DNA of 64,000 bases, from positions 248,001-312,000 of the forward strand of contig JAKFAO010000012.1 of assembly GCA_021527695.1 (NCBI GenBank), in the 5' to 3' direction. The stretch is from Naematelia aurantialba (Eukaryota; Basidiomycota; Tremellomycetes; Tremellales; Naemateliaceae). Below are positions 10,489 through 22,083 of the stretch, piece after piece (positions within the stretch are counted from its first letter, which is position 1; each line of letters begins with the position of its first letter). The notes under the pieces were generated by a model. The model was given only the letters and a program-made list of their open reading frames with translations. It was not told where the DNA came from and made no database searches. The translations under genes were made by a program, and so were the position numbers.

Positions 10489-11905
10489 GATTCGGCGGAT
10501 CTGGCTGAGTGCGGAAGTTCTGACGGGAGTGCGGCGGTTCTGGCGTGAGTGCGGTTCTGGCGTGAGTGCGGCGGTTCTGACGCAGTGCGGCGGTTCTGGT
10601 GTGAATGTAACGGGTGGCGCTTGCGCTTGCACTTGACAAATGGACCCAGCAGAGGCGTATGGTTGCAAGGCGCTGCACAGTAGCAGTGGCACATGTTTGC
10701 CAATGCGCCGCTTGTACAGTCTCTGCCGGCACCGGCGCCTGGTCTCGTGGACATGCGCTCGAGAGTACGACACGACGACGGCAGCCGTCTCCCGGCCTTT
10801 GCCACTGTACTGATGCTGTATCACTTCTGCTCCGTTCCCATCGTTCAGAACACTGGCCGATCCCTGTGCACAATGAGGCATCTGCATCCCAACTTGACTT
10901 GGTGCACGTCGCACCTGAGTGTACTGGGCCAACTTTCCCGTTGCCAACTCGCTGCATCATCGTCTGCCACGACTACATCTCACGTTGCGCATTCCGGCCT
11001 CCCATCCCGGACAGGAAGCGCAATCCCACCCGCCGCCCGATTGCTGCGTGTTCATTGCTTGCTTGTTGCTATGGCTGGTAGATATGACGCTTTGCAGCAC
11101 CCCGAGAACGATGTGGAGGGGTTTACCAATCAACTCGCCCTTGGCCTAAAGAGACACCAACGCAATCTCGGATCTACGGCCCGGATCCGGGCCCAGGGAT
11201 CTGCGTGCAGGGGATCTGCAGACCCGCCTGTGGCTGGGCTTTGGCTCTGCTCGTCGGTCACCCCTGTGGCCGGGACAAGGACATGCGGGAGTGGTGTGGA
11301 CGTCCGGCCATCGCGCCGAAATCGAGGACGTGGGGTATCAGGGACGCAAGCTGCGGCTCGAGGCTAAGGTTTAGGATCCTCACTACAGGCTCAGCGGGTG
11401 GAGGTGGAATCCACCGAACCGCGGCTGAAGTTGCTTCGTCGGGCTTCGACACCAGCCCGAGCCCGTTTAACCACTGCTGCGTTGTCTCTGGCTCTCAATC
11501 CGCCTGACTGGTCCTGGTTCCTCATGGGATTGCTGACTCATCAGTTGCCAATCTAATATTGCGACTCCAACGAGCGTGCGCATGCTGATGCAAGCCTCAG
11601 GGCGCGGGGCGCCGGGTCCGCTATCGCTGATAATGGTGGCATCGGCACGGATACCTGCCCCCATCTCACATTTGCCTCGCACAACACACTCGTCGCTAGC
11701 TGATAGCCTCACGACTTTGACTGGATAGCAACGATAGCAAGTACGCCGCTCTCCCATCTCCCAGAACAAGGCGCCCAGAGTGCAAGAGCAGGAGAGCAAG
11801 AGAGCAGCGATCGGGAGCCCAGGAGAAGAGATCAAGCCAGAACTGACGTCGTCCTAGGCACATCTGCAGTTGTCTCCGAATACAATACCTTCCCAAGCAA
11901 AGAAA
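10489..11905. other. 1.4 kb gap, repeats and palindrome, no supportable gene
   Basis: The left part (about 10500-10600) has several degenerate units of TTCTGGCGTGAGTGCGGCGG. A perfect 16-bp palindrome GGCCCGGATCCGGGCC lies at 11178-11193. Overlapping plus-strand ORFs of up to 224 codons (10693-11367) have no family resemblance and no splice support. The right end is presumably the promoter of the SDR gene. Confidence 0.6.
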
Positions 11906-13897
11906 ATGCCCGACAGGCTGAACAAGGGCGACTGGGTGTTGGTGACTGGTGTCACGGGGCTGCTCGGCGCGTGCGTCTTCATCTCTCGACTCGTTCTTTG
12001 GTCTCGTTTCGCTTTGGTCTAGTGGCACCCAAGCATGTGTGCTCTCCCGTGGTGGATGAGCTCTCCTCCCTGCATCCCTCATCCGGCACATCATGCATCC
12101 CCACCCCACCGTATCCGCTGTTCTTCGTCGCTTGCTGTGTCTCGCGCTTTGTCGCAAGCTTTACCGATCCTTCCATCGAGATGCTACCAATCTCTCAAGG
12201 TGCCAATGTGCCACTGTGCCACTGCGTCAAGGTGCCACGGTGACACTGCGCCACTGTGCCAAGCTCTCATTTTCCCAATATCCCAGTATCCTAGTGTCCC
12301 TGTACCGCCCAACCCAGCCCGAGCTCAGCATCCCACCCACCAGCCTCACGTCGAACGGCTAGACTGAAACTAACTTCCCCTTCACCCGCTGACCACCGCA
12401 GCTCAACCGCCAACGAGCTCGTCTCGCGCGGCTTCAACGTCCGCGGCGTGGTGCGCGACTTGGCACGCGCCCAGCCGCTCAAGGAGAAGATTGACGGGCT
12501 GTATGGGCCGGGACACTTTGAGCTGGTCTTGGTGGAGGATGCGGCGAAGCCGGGGGCGTTCCGTGATGCTCTCGAGGGTGGGTTCTAAGCTCTTGTCCCT
12601 CTTCTGCCCCTCCTCCGTCGTCCTCCTCTCCGTCGTCGCCGCTGCTTCGTGCGACCCTTCTCGCCACTCCTTACTGCTACTACTACCGCCACCCATGTAT
12701 CCTGCGCCTCTCCTATTGTCTGGTCACCCCCCCCCCCCCCCTCCGCCTACCTGGTCTTCCCGCCACCCATGTATCCTGCGCCTCTCCTATTGTCTGGTCA
12801 CCCCCCCCCCCCCCTCCGCCTACCTGGTCTTCCATCTCTCACGAGTGGTCTTCCATCTCTCACGAGTGGTCTTCCATCTCTCACGAGCCGCGAGCCCACG
12901 CCAGTAGCTTACACGTCCTCTAGGCACCGCTGGGCTCATCCATCTTGCCGCGGACCTCGGGGCCATGTTCAGTCCCGACGCCACCGTCGAGTCCTCCATC
13001 GCCTCTACCACTGACATGTCGCTCGGGATCCTGCGCAGCGCGGTGGAGGTCCCGACGATCCGCGCGGCCGTGCTCACGTCGTCGAGCATCGCCCACGCCG
13101 CGCCAGAGTACGGCAAGGAGATCTTTGTCGACGTGGACGTGTATAACGAGCAGCTGGTGGAGCTGGCGTACTCCCTGCCGGTGGGGCACCCGATGAGGTC
13201 GCCGGCGATTTACGGTGCGGGCAAGACGCGCGCCGAGCAGGCGGTGTGGAAGTGGGTCGACGAGGTCAAGGTGAGTGTGTGGTGGTTGTATACTGGGCGG
13301 GGGTCGTGCGAGTGTTTCGCGTTTCCAACTCGCGTCATCAGATGCCCGCTACCAGATGTCCGCTACTAGATCCCCGCTACTATATGCCCGCTACTATATG
13401 CCGCTACTAGATCCCCGACGCTGACCCCGACCCCACAGCCGCCGTTCGCCGTCAACACCATTCTGCCCCACATGACCCTGGGGCGCCCGTTCAACCCGTA
13501 CCCCGGGCGGTACTCGACGTCGTCTGGCCTTGCCGCGCTCTTTGACGGCACCGGCACGTCGCACGCCACGAACCCCATGCTGGCGTTCTTCGGCCCGTGG
13601 GTCGTGGACGTCGTCGACCAGGCGATCATCCACGTCGCGGCGCTGCTCGCGCCCGACGTGGACCGCCGGAAACTGTGGGCCGCCGGGCACCCCGGCGTCA
13701 CGCTGAACGAGGTGCTGCGTATCTGGCGCGCCCAGTGGCCAGACAAGCAGCTCGTGCCGGACTTTCCAGAGGCGCAGCAGACGTTCAAGTTCGACCTGGA
13801 CAATTCGTTCGAGACGCAGCTGCTCAAGCGGTATGCCGGGAGAGAGTGGCTCCCGCTCGAGCAGACGATCATTGACAACGTGGCGTATTTGGCGTAG
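11906..13897 (+). CDS. Extended SDR, NAD(P)-dependent reductase (GRE2/dihydroflavonol-reductase type)
   Basis: This 348-aa extended short-chain dehydrogenase has four exons, 11906-11970, 12402-12577, 12924-13270 and 13439-13897. The dinucleotide-binding motif VTGVTGLLG spans the first exon. GVVRD follows beta-2, as in NADP-preferring members. GLIHLAADLG, SSSIAHA (active-site Ser region) and YGAGK (the YxxxK catalytic pair) are present. Family members reduce aldehydes, ketones or ketoacids in the cytosol; the substrate here is not predictable. There is no signal peptide. Introns 1 and 2 are unusually long (431 and 346 nt), and intron 2 consists largely of duplicated sequence with C-runs. It ends convergently with CDT2. 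Confidence 0.87.
12687..12887. repeat. Tandem duplication with C-runs plus 21-bp triplicate, in SDR intron 2
   Basis: A unit of about 73 bp, containing a run of about 14 C, occurs twice (12687-12760 and 12761-12832). It is followed by three copies of a 21-bp unit TGGTCTTCCATCTCTCACGAG (about 12825-12887). All lie within the second intron. Confidence 0.92.
13330..13420. repeat. Degenerate CGCTACTAGATCCC repeats in SDR intron 3
   Basis: Five or six degenerate 14-16 bp units of CCGCTACTAGATGCC type fill the third intron just upstream of its acceptor. Confidence 0.8.
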
Positions 13898-14549
13898 TGC
13901 AGGGCGTATTTAGTAGTGCACGGCCCAGCGGCGGGCTCTGAATCCTGGGGTTGCGCATCATCGTATAACAGTAGGAATACATAAATAGGTAGGAAGCTTG
14001 TAGACGAAGCACCATAGTCGAGTGGCCGGGTCTAAATGATGCATCGTCTGGTCGTTCTGATATGTCCAACAACCTCCCATGATGAGGGCTGTATCAAGTC
14101 ACACAAGGGCACCCAGCATCGCGGCCTCCTGCGACCACTTTCCCTCGCCGTCGTTGCCGAGCTCCAACACCCGCCGCGTCACCAGTAACGAAGTGGCGAA
14201 TTTGCGCACCTGGCTGCCTGGCTGCCTGTCCAGGAACACCAAACGCAAGACGCTCGATACATCGATGCATCGATACGTCCCATGCAATAACCGAAATGAT
14301 GAATGCTAATGCTGAAAGCAATACGAATGCTCCTCTAGTTCCCGAATCACACCGTGGTCTTCCCGACGCAGGAATGCCCGCCGTACAATATACTTGTCTT
14401 CCTCACCACTCGGCCTCGCCTCGTCCGGCCTCCAGCTCATCGGCGTAGTCTGCGTCGCGGTCTTCGTCGTCTTCGTTGCGGTCTTCGTTGCGGTCTTCGT
14501 CGCGGTGTTCGTCCCGTTACTCGTGGACATCCCCATACTATGCGTCCGT
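13898..14549. other. Convergent intergenic region, SDR / CDT2
   Basis: This 652-bp 3'-3' gap should hold both 3' UTRs. There is a short GTCTTCGTTGCG repeat near 14455-14505. I see no gene. Confidence 0.6.
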
Positions 14550-17068
14550 CTACACTGGCGCACCGGCCCACTCCTGTCCCGCCCTGTAGGGGTCGCGCGT
14601 CATCCACCGCCTCGCCTCCTCGTTGGGGCGGTACACCCGCGTCGCCATGTCGTCGGCACATGCCGCGAGCTACGATCAATCAGCCGCCACCCGCGTCAAC
14701 CGCGTCAATCACGCGCAAGCCAATGACACTGCGTCATCGGGATGAAGAGGGGAAAATGAAGCTCGCAATTGGGAGTTGGGATTGGGATTTCGGAATAGAG
14801 AGTTTCGAGTCCCGAGTGGAAAGTGTCGAGTCGAGGTCGCAAGTCGCGATCCAATACGATACATCGGAATCGTAGAGACGAAAGTAGAGACGAAAATGGA
14901 CATACCAGATCCTTCCCCCAGTCCACAGCTGAAACCTCCCGCTCCCGCCCATTCCCACCATCCCCAAGGCCAAGCTTCACACCCCTCCCATCAGCCGTAT
15001 CAAACGTCATGATCCCGTCCCGGCCATTCCCACAGGCGAGGTACCGCCCGTCGGGGGATACGGCGAGGCGGATGTAAAATGTCCGTACGAGGAATTCTGG
15101 GTCTACAAATACTCGCGGCTGGATGGCTTCTGACCCTGGTGCCTGCCCTGTGGTCAAGGACCAACCCGCATCTGTGCCTGCACCGGTGGCGGAGACCGAG
15201 TCCTCGGTTTCAGAGGTCGAGGATAAGGTCGAGGAAGAGGAAGAGGTCGCCGTGGGATATTCATGCGGGTCAGAGGTAGCTGAGCTGGCGCTGGGACGGA
15301 GGGTGTGGATACGCGAGTCGCCACACGCCACGTAGAGGTCGCCTGTGAGCGGGCACTCGGCCATGGTGTTCAGTGAGCGCGGGCGCGAGGAGCGGCCAGC
15401 CCTGATCGTAGGATCCGGCAATACCCCATATGCAGTGCAGCTGGGATGGGGCGTAGGACTCCGTGCTGTCGCCTCTGGGAATCGCAGATCCCATAGTTTT
15501 ACAATCCTAATACGTATCAGCCATGAAGCAGGAATCAAATTCGGGGCCAAAACTTACCCGTTGGAATTGCCACCCGAAGCCAGCATTCCTGGCATGGCTT
15601 GAAGTGCCACAAGACTTGTAACAGACTTGAGAACCGATCGCTACGAAGAGTGTAAGTGCGAGCGTGACTACAGCTTAAAACACCCCAGGTGGCCCAAGGT
15701 GGACTTACCGAACCCGCACTGCGCCTGGATGTGTCTCCATGGGCATTCCGAATCGACATGACAGGATCCAACACCTGTCCGTCCGCCTGCGGAGCCCATC
15801 CAGGCACTCCGGTAGCGTATCGCACGCTTCGCCGTGGGGGCACTGCACTATCGCGCAGCTGGCGACCGCGACATCGCAGATCGAAAATGAGGATATTACC
15901 GTCCCGGCCTGCCGAGGCGACGATAGAAGAGCTAGAAGCGTCCGAATGGGTTCGAGAAGGATCAAAGAACACGGCCGTCTTGATTGACGACGTGTGTCCT
16001 CGAAGAGTAGCGATCAGAGTCGGAGTAGGTGATGTCAAGGAATGTATACGGGACGTCTGATCTCCCGACGCCGTGAGCTGAAGAGCCATAGTCAGCATCA
16101 GGAGCGGTATCCGGTGGCAATCTCGCCATTCGTGACTCACGATATGCGAATCATCGCTGGACCACCTCACGTCAAACACTGCACTGGTGTGGGCACGCCA
16201 CCACCAGCCGCGCTCTTCTGGATGATGTCCCATCCCGTCGTCCACGTCAAGAACACGTATCCCGCCTTCCTCCCCTGCGATCGCCACCATCCGTCGCGCG
16301 CCTTGTTCGCGAGCCGACCGAGCATCGTGCCGCTTGGCCGTGTTGCTGAATGCCACGCTTACGCCGGGAGCGAAATCGCGCGGTTGTCCAGTCAATGAGT
16401 GTAGCGAGGGCAACAGAATTGTGGATGGGAGATCAGTAGGGCTCATTCCACCGCATAGCGATGTCACATAGTTGTCCAATTGGCATGGTTCCTGGTGTAT
16501 CACTGTGTCGCGTGAGCGATGCTGTGCGCTAAATAGGGCGTCGTTGTGATCATTTTTACTCACTACGCGTTCTAGGCTTGACGAGTCCAAACATTGCACT
16601 GCTCATGCCCATACCCAGGCGCCGCCTCGCCCGCCGCCATTCTCCGCGACCCTGCCCTCGCGTACTCATGCTCTCGAGGATGCGCACCTCCTTGGCCCGC
16701 TCGAAAGCATGTCCATCGCCATGACACGACGTGGCGGCAAAGTAATTGTGGATACGCGCCGAATCATCTTCGTCACCATGTCGACGCGGCTCCAAGACAT
16801 CAGACGCGCCAGCAGTGGCAACGCGGACGCGTTTTCGCGTGCCCACGTCGCGCGTAGGCGTCGGCGGTGCCTCTGGCGAACATGTCGCTTGCGTCGGGGA
16901 AGACGCTGAAGGAGAGGAATGAGTCTGGGAAAGAGATGGAGTCGAGGTGGTGCGTGAGGAATAGGCCGTGAAGATGGGCGCGAGCTTCTTTGGCGCTGGC
17001 GCTGCGGGTGTCGCGGGGAAGGGAGTGTTGGTAGGCAGTGATGAGAGGGGGTAACGGTGTTCGGCCAT
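14550..17068 (-). CDS. CDT2: CRL4 substrate receptor Cdt2 (DTL-like WD40 protein)
   Basis: This 674-aa WD40 protein resembles Cdt2/DTL, which delivers PCNA-bound substrates such as Cdt1 to the Cul4-Ddb1 ubiquitin ligase in the nucleus. Exons are 16564-17068, 16141-16502, 15709-16077, 15558-15625, 14906-15506 and 14550-14669. The N-terminal 160 residues are Ser/Thr/Pro-rich. WD blocks include AHTSAVFDVRWSSDDSHI, LTASGDQTSRIHSL, LRGHTSSIKTAVFFDP, SAGRDGNILIFDLRC and GGNSNGIVKLWDLRFPEA. Later blades include RLAVSPDGRYLACGN and LLAACADDMATRVYRP. The GDQT and GRDGNI signatures with following DLRC match DTL closely. A Ser/Thr-rich insertion of about 60 residues interrupts a late blade. The exact first-intron junction is the least certain part. 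It is divergent from AARSD1. Confidence 0.82.
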
Positions 17069-17354
17069 CTTGCTAGTAGCCTCCGTGTAGGAATACGAGA
17101 TGCCCACGCTATCGACAAGCCACACGCAGCCAACAGACACGTAGTAGGAGAGAGATGCAACAATTGTAGACAAGGTCAGTCGCGTTCTGTTGTGCGCGAC
17201 TGAAACCTCCACCTTTGTCCAGAACACGTGACATCCTCATGTCACGTGATCTTCACGCTCCGGCGTCGTCCGGGAGTACTTTATCGAGCATGTCTAGAAA
17301 TGAGTTGTCGTCTCTCAAGTATCTGGTGTGTATACCCGTCAACGATCCAGTGCA
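17069..17354. promoter_or_regulatory. Divergent promoter, CDT2 / AARSD1
   Basis: This 286-bp region lies between two divergent start codons. It contains the perfect inverted repeat of two CACGTG boxes described separately. Confidence 0.65.
17225..17248. promoter_or_regulatory. Inverted pair of CACGTG E-boxes (10-bp arms, 4-bp spacer)
   Basis: CACGTGACAT and ATGTCACGTG form perfect 10-bp inverted arms around CCTC. CACGTG is the classic recognition site of bHLH and bHLH-Zip factors such as Cbf1. The pair is centred in the CDT2/AARSD1 divergent promoter, 107 bp from the AARSD1 start. Confidence 0.75.
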
Positions 17355-19242
17355 ATGACATATACGATTGAGCCGCCCCTCCCACCGACGCCCACGCCAA
17401 AAGACTACCATCGTCTGCTGTTTGATCCCGTGGCTGTGCCGGCCAAGCGCATCGTCGGATTGTTGGCATGTCAACGTGAGCTTGCTCTCTTCCTTTCCCA
17501 ACTGGTGGCCACAAAGAAATGCACAAATGCAGCGGTTATGTTATCGAAACACGCTGATCCTCCCAGGTGACCCGCTCCTGCGGCGCATGACAACCAGGGT
17601 GATAGCTGCTCGGCCTGCAGCTCTGGCCGCACCTCCCGCTCAACGAGGCAAAGCCAACAAGAAGAAACCGGTCGAGCAGCCTCAGGAGAGTGGCAGTGAA
17701 ACACCGAGTGGTAGATTATGGGAAGTCGAGACGGAGGATACCGTCATCTTCCCGGAAGGTCTGTGCGAGCTGTGTGCCCGTGGCTCGGCAGACACTGATG
17801 CCGTGATAGGCGGTGGTCAGCCCAGCGATACCGGCTTGCTCTGGATTACCAGCCCCAACGGCCCCGAGCAGCAGCGACTTGTGGTAGAGCATTGCTTGCG
17901 GCGGAATCTGGACAGTGTACATCTTGTTCGTGTGCCGCCGGAGACTGAGGGGGAGGTCACAGCACTCGAAGGCAAGGATGTGGCTGTCGAGGTGGACTGG
18001 GAGAGGAGGCTCGATCATGTATGTCGTTGTGGAATTGCGAGCGTGCGGCTGCTGACAAGTGGTTTTCATCTTTCCCACCTACCATATCGCCCCTTTACAT
18101 ACTGGCATTCCCCTTCCACCACCCATATGCCTGAATTCTTCTCCTATTTCGCTCCTGACGTGCCCAGATGTCCATCCACACGGGACAGCATCTGCTCTCA
18201 GCAATTCTCGACACCATGTCGCTCCCGACCCTGTCGTGGTCGATGACTGCCTACCCCTCCCTTGAACCTCCCTACGTCGAGCTACCGCGGGGACTGACGT
18301 GGGCCGAGGCGGAAAGCGTAGAGGCGCGCTGCAATGCACTGATTGCAGAGGGGAAGAAGGTGTGGGTTGATGTGGACGTCCAACAGGAGGGCAAACATGC
18401 GCGTGTGACTATGTCGGGCGAGCGCGAAACACGAGGCATCCCGCAAGACTACACCGGGGTGCGTGCATCTGCGGATCTTGGGCTCCACTGTGTGATGACC
18501 TGACTGATTTGTGCATCAGGGAGTTATTCGGGTCATAAATATCGACGCGACAGACAAGAACGCGTGTTGCGGGACCCAGCTGCCCACGCTTGCGTTGTGC
18601 CAATCACTGCATGTGATTCCCCCATCCACGCCATCGACAGCAACCAAGCCATCGTCTAACCAGCCGACCAAGCTATACTTTACGGCAGGGCCACGGGCGG
18701 TGGGATACCTCGCCAAAGTCAGCCGCGACTTTTCTCTCGCAGCACAGACGATCGCCGTCGGCCGCGGCGACCTGGTGGAACGTATAGCAGGGATGAACGA
18801 GCAGCGCAAAGATGCGCTAGGGCGAGAAAAGGATCTACGAGCGGAACTCGGCACCGTGTTGGGTGAGCAAACGGCCGCCCAGGGGGAGGTGGCTGCATGG
18901 GTCAAGCGCGAGGAGAGGGCGACGCATGATTTCGAATTCCTGGGATTCATCAGTTCGTCAGCATACACAGTCAAGCAGGGGGGTGTAGTGGTCGTCACGT
19001 CGTCGCCGGCGGGAGTGACGCCGGTGCTATTACTGGTACAAAGCCAGAACGAGGCGGCGGCGAAAGAGGTGTATGAGGGTATCAAGGCGGGACTAGAGGA
19101 GGGCAAGGAGGGACTCAAGGGGCCCAGGGTGAAAGGCGGAGGCGCAAAGGGGAGGTTCATGGGCAAGGTCGAGGGCAAGTGGGGTGCAGGGGACGACGAG
19201 GTGGTCAGGCGGGTGCTGGCGGGCCGTAGGCAGGGTCAGTAG
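17355..19242 (+). CDS. AARSD1: Alanyl-tRNA editing protein (AlaX / AARSD1-like)
   Basis: This free-standing editing-domain protein of 511 aa hydrolyses Ser- or Gly-mischarged tRNA-Ala in trans. Exons are 17355-17475, 17567-17758, 17810-18018, 18168-18458 and 18520-19242. Family segments are VGLLACQRDPLLR, EDTVIFPEGGGQPSDTG, VDWERRLDHMSIHTGQHLLS, GVIRVINIDATDKNACCG and the late GRFMGKVEGKW. The zinc-site HxxxH is intact (His178, His182). In the second half of the site the usual CCGTH reads CCGTQ (Gln291), losing the expected zinc-ligand His. An in-frame upstream ATG at 17328 would add nine residues; 17355 was preferred without experimental support. The N-terminal 30 residues are Pro-rich. Confidence 0.9.
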
Positions 19243-19700
19243 CGGTGTTGCTCGTGGAGTGCTGGGGTGTTCTCTAGGGCGATGCAAGGTATGCTAGACT
19301 CTGAACGGGGACGTCTTATCTGGCGGGCAGGTCCGAAACCGTGGATCTGCATCTGCCCTCTGCTCGTGTCGTCGTTACCCTCGTCGTTATCATTGTGACC
19401 CCGTTGCTTTCGTCTTTGTCGTCGTTGTTATTCCGGTTGTCGTCGTCGCTGGCGTTGTTGCTGTCGTCACTATCGCCGTCGTCACCGTCGTGGTGGTCAT
19501 CAAGCTGTGACTGTTGTCGAGCTATTATCGTCGTGATCGGGCTATTGTCGTCGCTGTTGGGCTATAGTCGTCGCTGTCATAGCATACAGTCGGATTTTCG
19601 AATCTTGTCGTTCTCATCGAGAGACCACCGTTGTGCTTATTGTAGATATATTGTGGAGCATCGTTACGGTCGTTACGAACGTTGCGGTAGTGGTAGCGCC
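19243..19700. other. Intergenic region AARSD1 / omega-amidase, GTC-rich
   Basis: This 458-bp head-to-tail gap has a long run of degenerate GTCGTC/GTTGTC trinucleotides at about 19365-19570. No gene or tRNA is seen. The right end should hold the omega-amidase promoter. Confidence 0.6.
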
Positions 19701-21700
19701 ATGGCTGTGCCGGGAAATTTCAAGCCATTCACGCTGGCCATGGTCCAGCTGGGCCAGGTCACAGCGGACAAAGCGGCCAACCTCGCGCATTGTCGCGAGA
19801 TGGTGCGGAAGGCGGCGAGCGGGGGAGAGGGGTACGAGCAGGTGGATCTGGTTATGCTTCCTGTCAGTCATCTGTTTTTGTCTGCTTCCTCTCCCCTCCT
19901 CTCCCCTCCTCTTCCCTTTCTTCCTCCCTTCCCTTCCCCTCCTCTTCCTTTTTGGCTCTGTCTTCATATTTTTCTTTCGTTCTCCTTCCTCTAGCTCTTG
20001 CTGCCTCTCTTTGTCTTTCTTCCTCTCTCGCTCTTACTTTCACTTCGCCGGTTCCTCTCCCACACCACACATGCCCCATCCCGAAGCTCGTATCCTCATT
20101 CCCGAGGAGCATTCGCCGCTATTCTGGTGCTCAACGCCGACAGGAAATCTTCAACTCCCCCGTCGCGTGTGACGCTCACCGGCCCAATGCCGAGCCGATC
20201 CCTGATGTCCTCCCTGGGCAGCGGGTTGCCGTGGACGAGCTGCCACCGATCACAGAGAGCCCTACGGCGCATGTAGGTTGTCCCTCACCTCGCTCTCTCC
20301 CATGGTATATCGGGTAGCCTCTCTACGGGCGAAGCTATATCTCCCTCCTTACGAGCGAGGTTCCATCTATCTCGCTACGAGCAAGGATAACTCCATGTTT
20401 TGGTCTGGCCAGCTGCCAACGTCCTTTCCTTTCTTGGGCCTGCCTTCCAGCGGTGGTCTGAAGTCGGCCGGTCTATTCGCTGACTGACAGATGTTATCCT
20501 CCGTAGCAAGGGAGACGGGCAAATGGCTCATTGGAGGGTCGATACCTGAGAAATCCAGGTTCCAGGCCGACGACGATCCACGGACGTGGAATACTCTGAC
20601 TGTATGGAACCCGCAAGGTCAGTACTGCCCTCCCACGTACCCCGCGAGGACAGCGGATCGAATCGTTAGGCGGCATGAGTGGCACCTATCATGCCAACGG
20701 AGAGGTCCACACTTTGTCCGTCCAAGTGGTTTGGCATTATCCACCCATTCGGCTCTGTGACATTGATCTGGGTGCTCCTGGAGTTCTGGGGGGCGCTCGA
20801 AGATGTCCAGGCGGGGCTGATGAGCATAGGCGAGCTCGTGGGCAAGTTCCGCAAATTACACATGTACGACGTCGATATCCCTGGAGGCATCACTATGAAG
20901 GAATCCGACGTCATCACGCCTGGAGATGATGTTTTGGTGGTCGATATGCGTAAGTTGCCTTGTGTCAGCCGATCCATGCCAGCCTAGCACGCAGACGCAT
21001 CTCGGGGACACGAGATTAGTTTCCCTGTTCTCCGTCCGTCACTCTGACCTGATGTTTGACTCTGACGCTCCTCTCGCTTGAGGAGGAATGAGACTGACTC
21101 CAACTCGCAGCATTCGGCACCATCGGCCTCGCAATCTGCTACGACATTCGCTTCCCCCACCTCCTCTCGGCGATGCTCGATGCACGTCCCGATATATGCG
21201 CTTACCTGTTGCCAGCGGCATTCAACTGCGTCACGGGCCCGCTGGCGTGGGAAGTCTTGCAGCGTGTGCGGGCGATCGATAATCAGATCTACGTGGGGAT
21301 GTGCTCCCCTGCTCATGATGAGACGAATGAGGTGTGTGCTTCTTCACCTGTTGTGTCACCTGTGTGCCCGTCCTCGCCTTACTTCCGAAATTCTGCCTGG
21401 TGGTCTACTTTGCGAGATGTTGGAGTTTTATACACAGCATCTGACGCCCCGCAGTACATCTCGTACGGCCATTCAATGGTCTGCGCTCCCAATGGACAGA
21501 TCATCTCTACGCCCACACCAGAGCCCCAGGGCGAGTGTATCGTATTTGCGCACATCACGCCACAGCCGTTCAAGGAATGTCGCGAACGACTGCCTGTGTG
21601 GCAGGTAAGCTGTCCCTCGCATGTCGGAGCGAGAGCTGATACGCAGCAGAGCCAACGTTCGGACGTATATACGGCACCGCGGCTGACCGCGAAGAGATGA
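19701..21700 (+). CDS. NIT3: Omega-amidase (nitrilase superfamily, Nit2/Nit3 type)
   Basis: This 320-aa carbon-nitrogen hydrolase resembles human NIT2 and yeast Nit3, which convert alpha-ketoglutaramate and alpha-ketosuccinamate to the keto acids. Exons are 19701-19862, 20144-20272, 20491-20617, 20830-20949, 21111-21331, 21455-21604 and 21647-21700 (the last acceptor could be 3 nt further). The Glu-Lys-Cys triad is visible: Glu55 in LPEIFNSP, Lys148 in KFRKLHMYD and Cys189 in GLAICYDIRFP. VDIPGGITMKESDVITPGD and the terminal QRSDVY block match the family. No organelle signal is obvious. It lies head-to-tail upstream of IVD. Confidence 0.93.
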
Positions 21701-22083
21701 ATTGTATGAGCAGTAGCTCGTAGATTTAGTGCGGCACTCTCGTAACATTGTGGCATCCTTAATGCTTGCCCCGGAGCCGACTCTCACGGCTTGTCTGTTG
21801 CAGAACGTTATGTTAGACTTCTGTGCCGCTGTCCGACACACCCGCAAGCATGCCTGCCAACGGGAAGCCTCCTGCCCCGTCGCTCACGCTGTACAACGTG
21901 AGAGGCAATAACGCACAAAGTCATCAGTCAATGCAGCAGTCGCGAAGCCAAAGTCAGTCCCGGCCCGAGCATTCGGCAAACAAGCTCTAACCGGCCGGGG
22001 ATCGATGATTTGCCGGTGCATCACTACACGAGCATTCGTCGCGCTCCTCATCGTCGTCCTCACCTTGAGGGGACAAGGCCACC
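21701..22083. other. Intergenic region omega-amidase / IVD
   Basis: This 383-bp gap carries the 3' UTR of the amidase and the IVD promoter. An ATG at 21850 opens a short reading frame that does not join IVD in phase. Nothing else is seen. Confidence 0.55.

Noticed and set aside
10614..11507. Overlapping plus-strand ORFs of up to 224 codons
   Set aside because: They overlap in several frames, have no recognisable domain and no coherent splice sites; typical of GC-rich non-coding DNA.
18000..18060. Minus-strand sequence encoding a peptide similar to the AARSD1 N-terminus (IEPPLP)
   Set aside because: It is only a short coincidental match within a coding exon and shows no duplication at DNA level.
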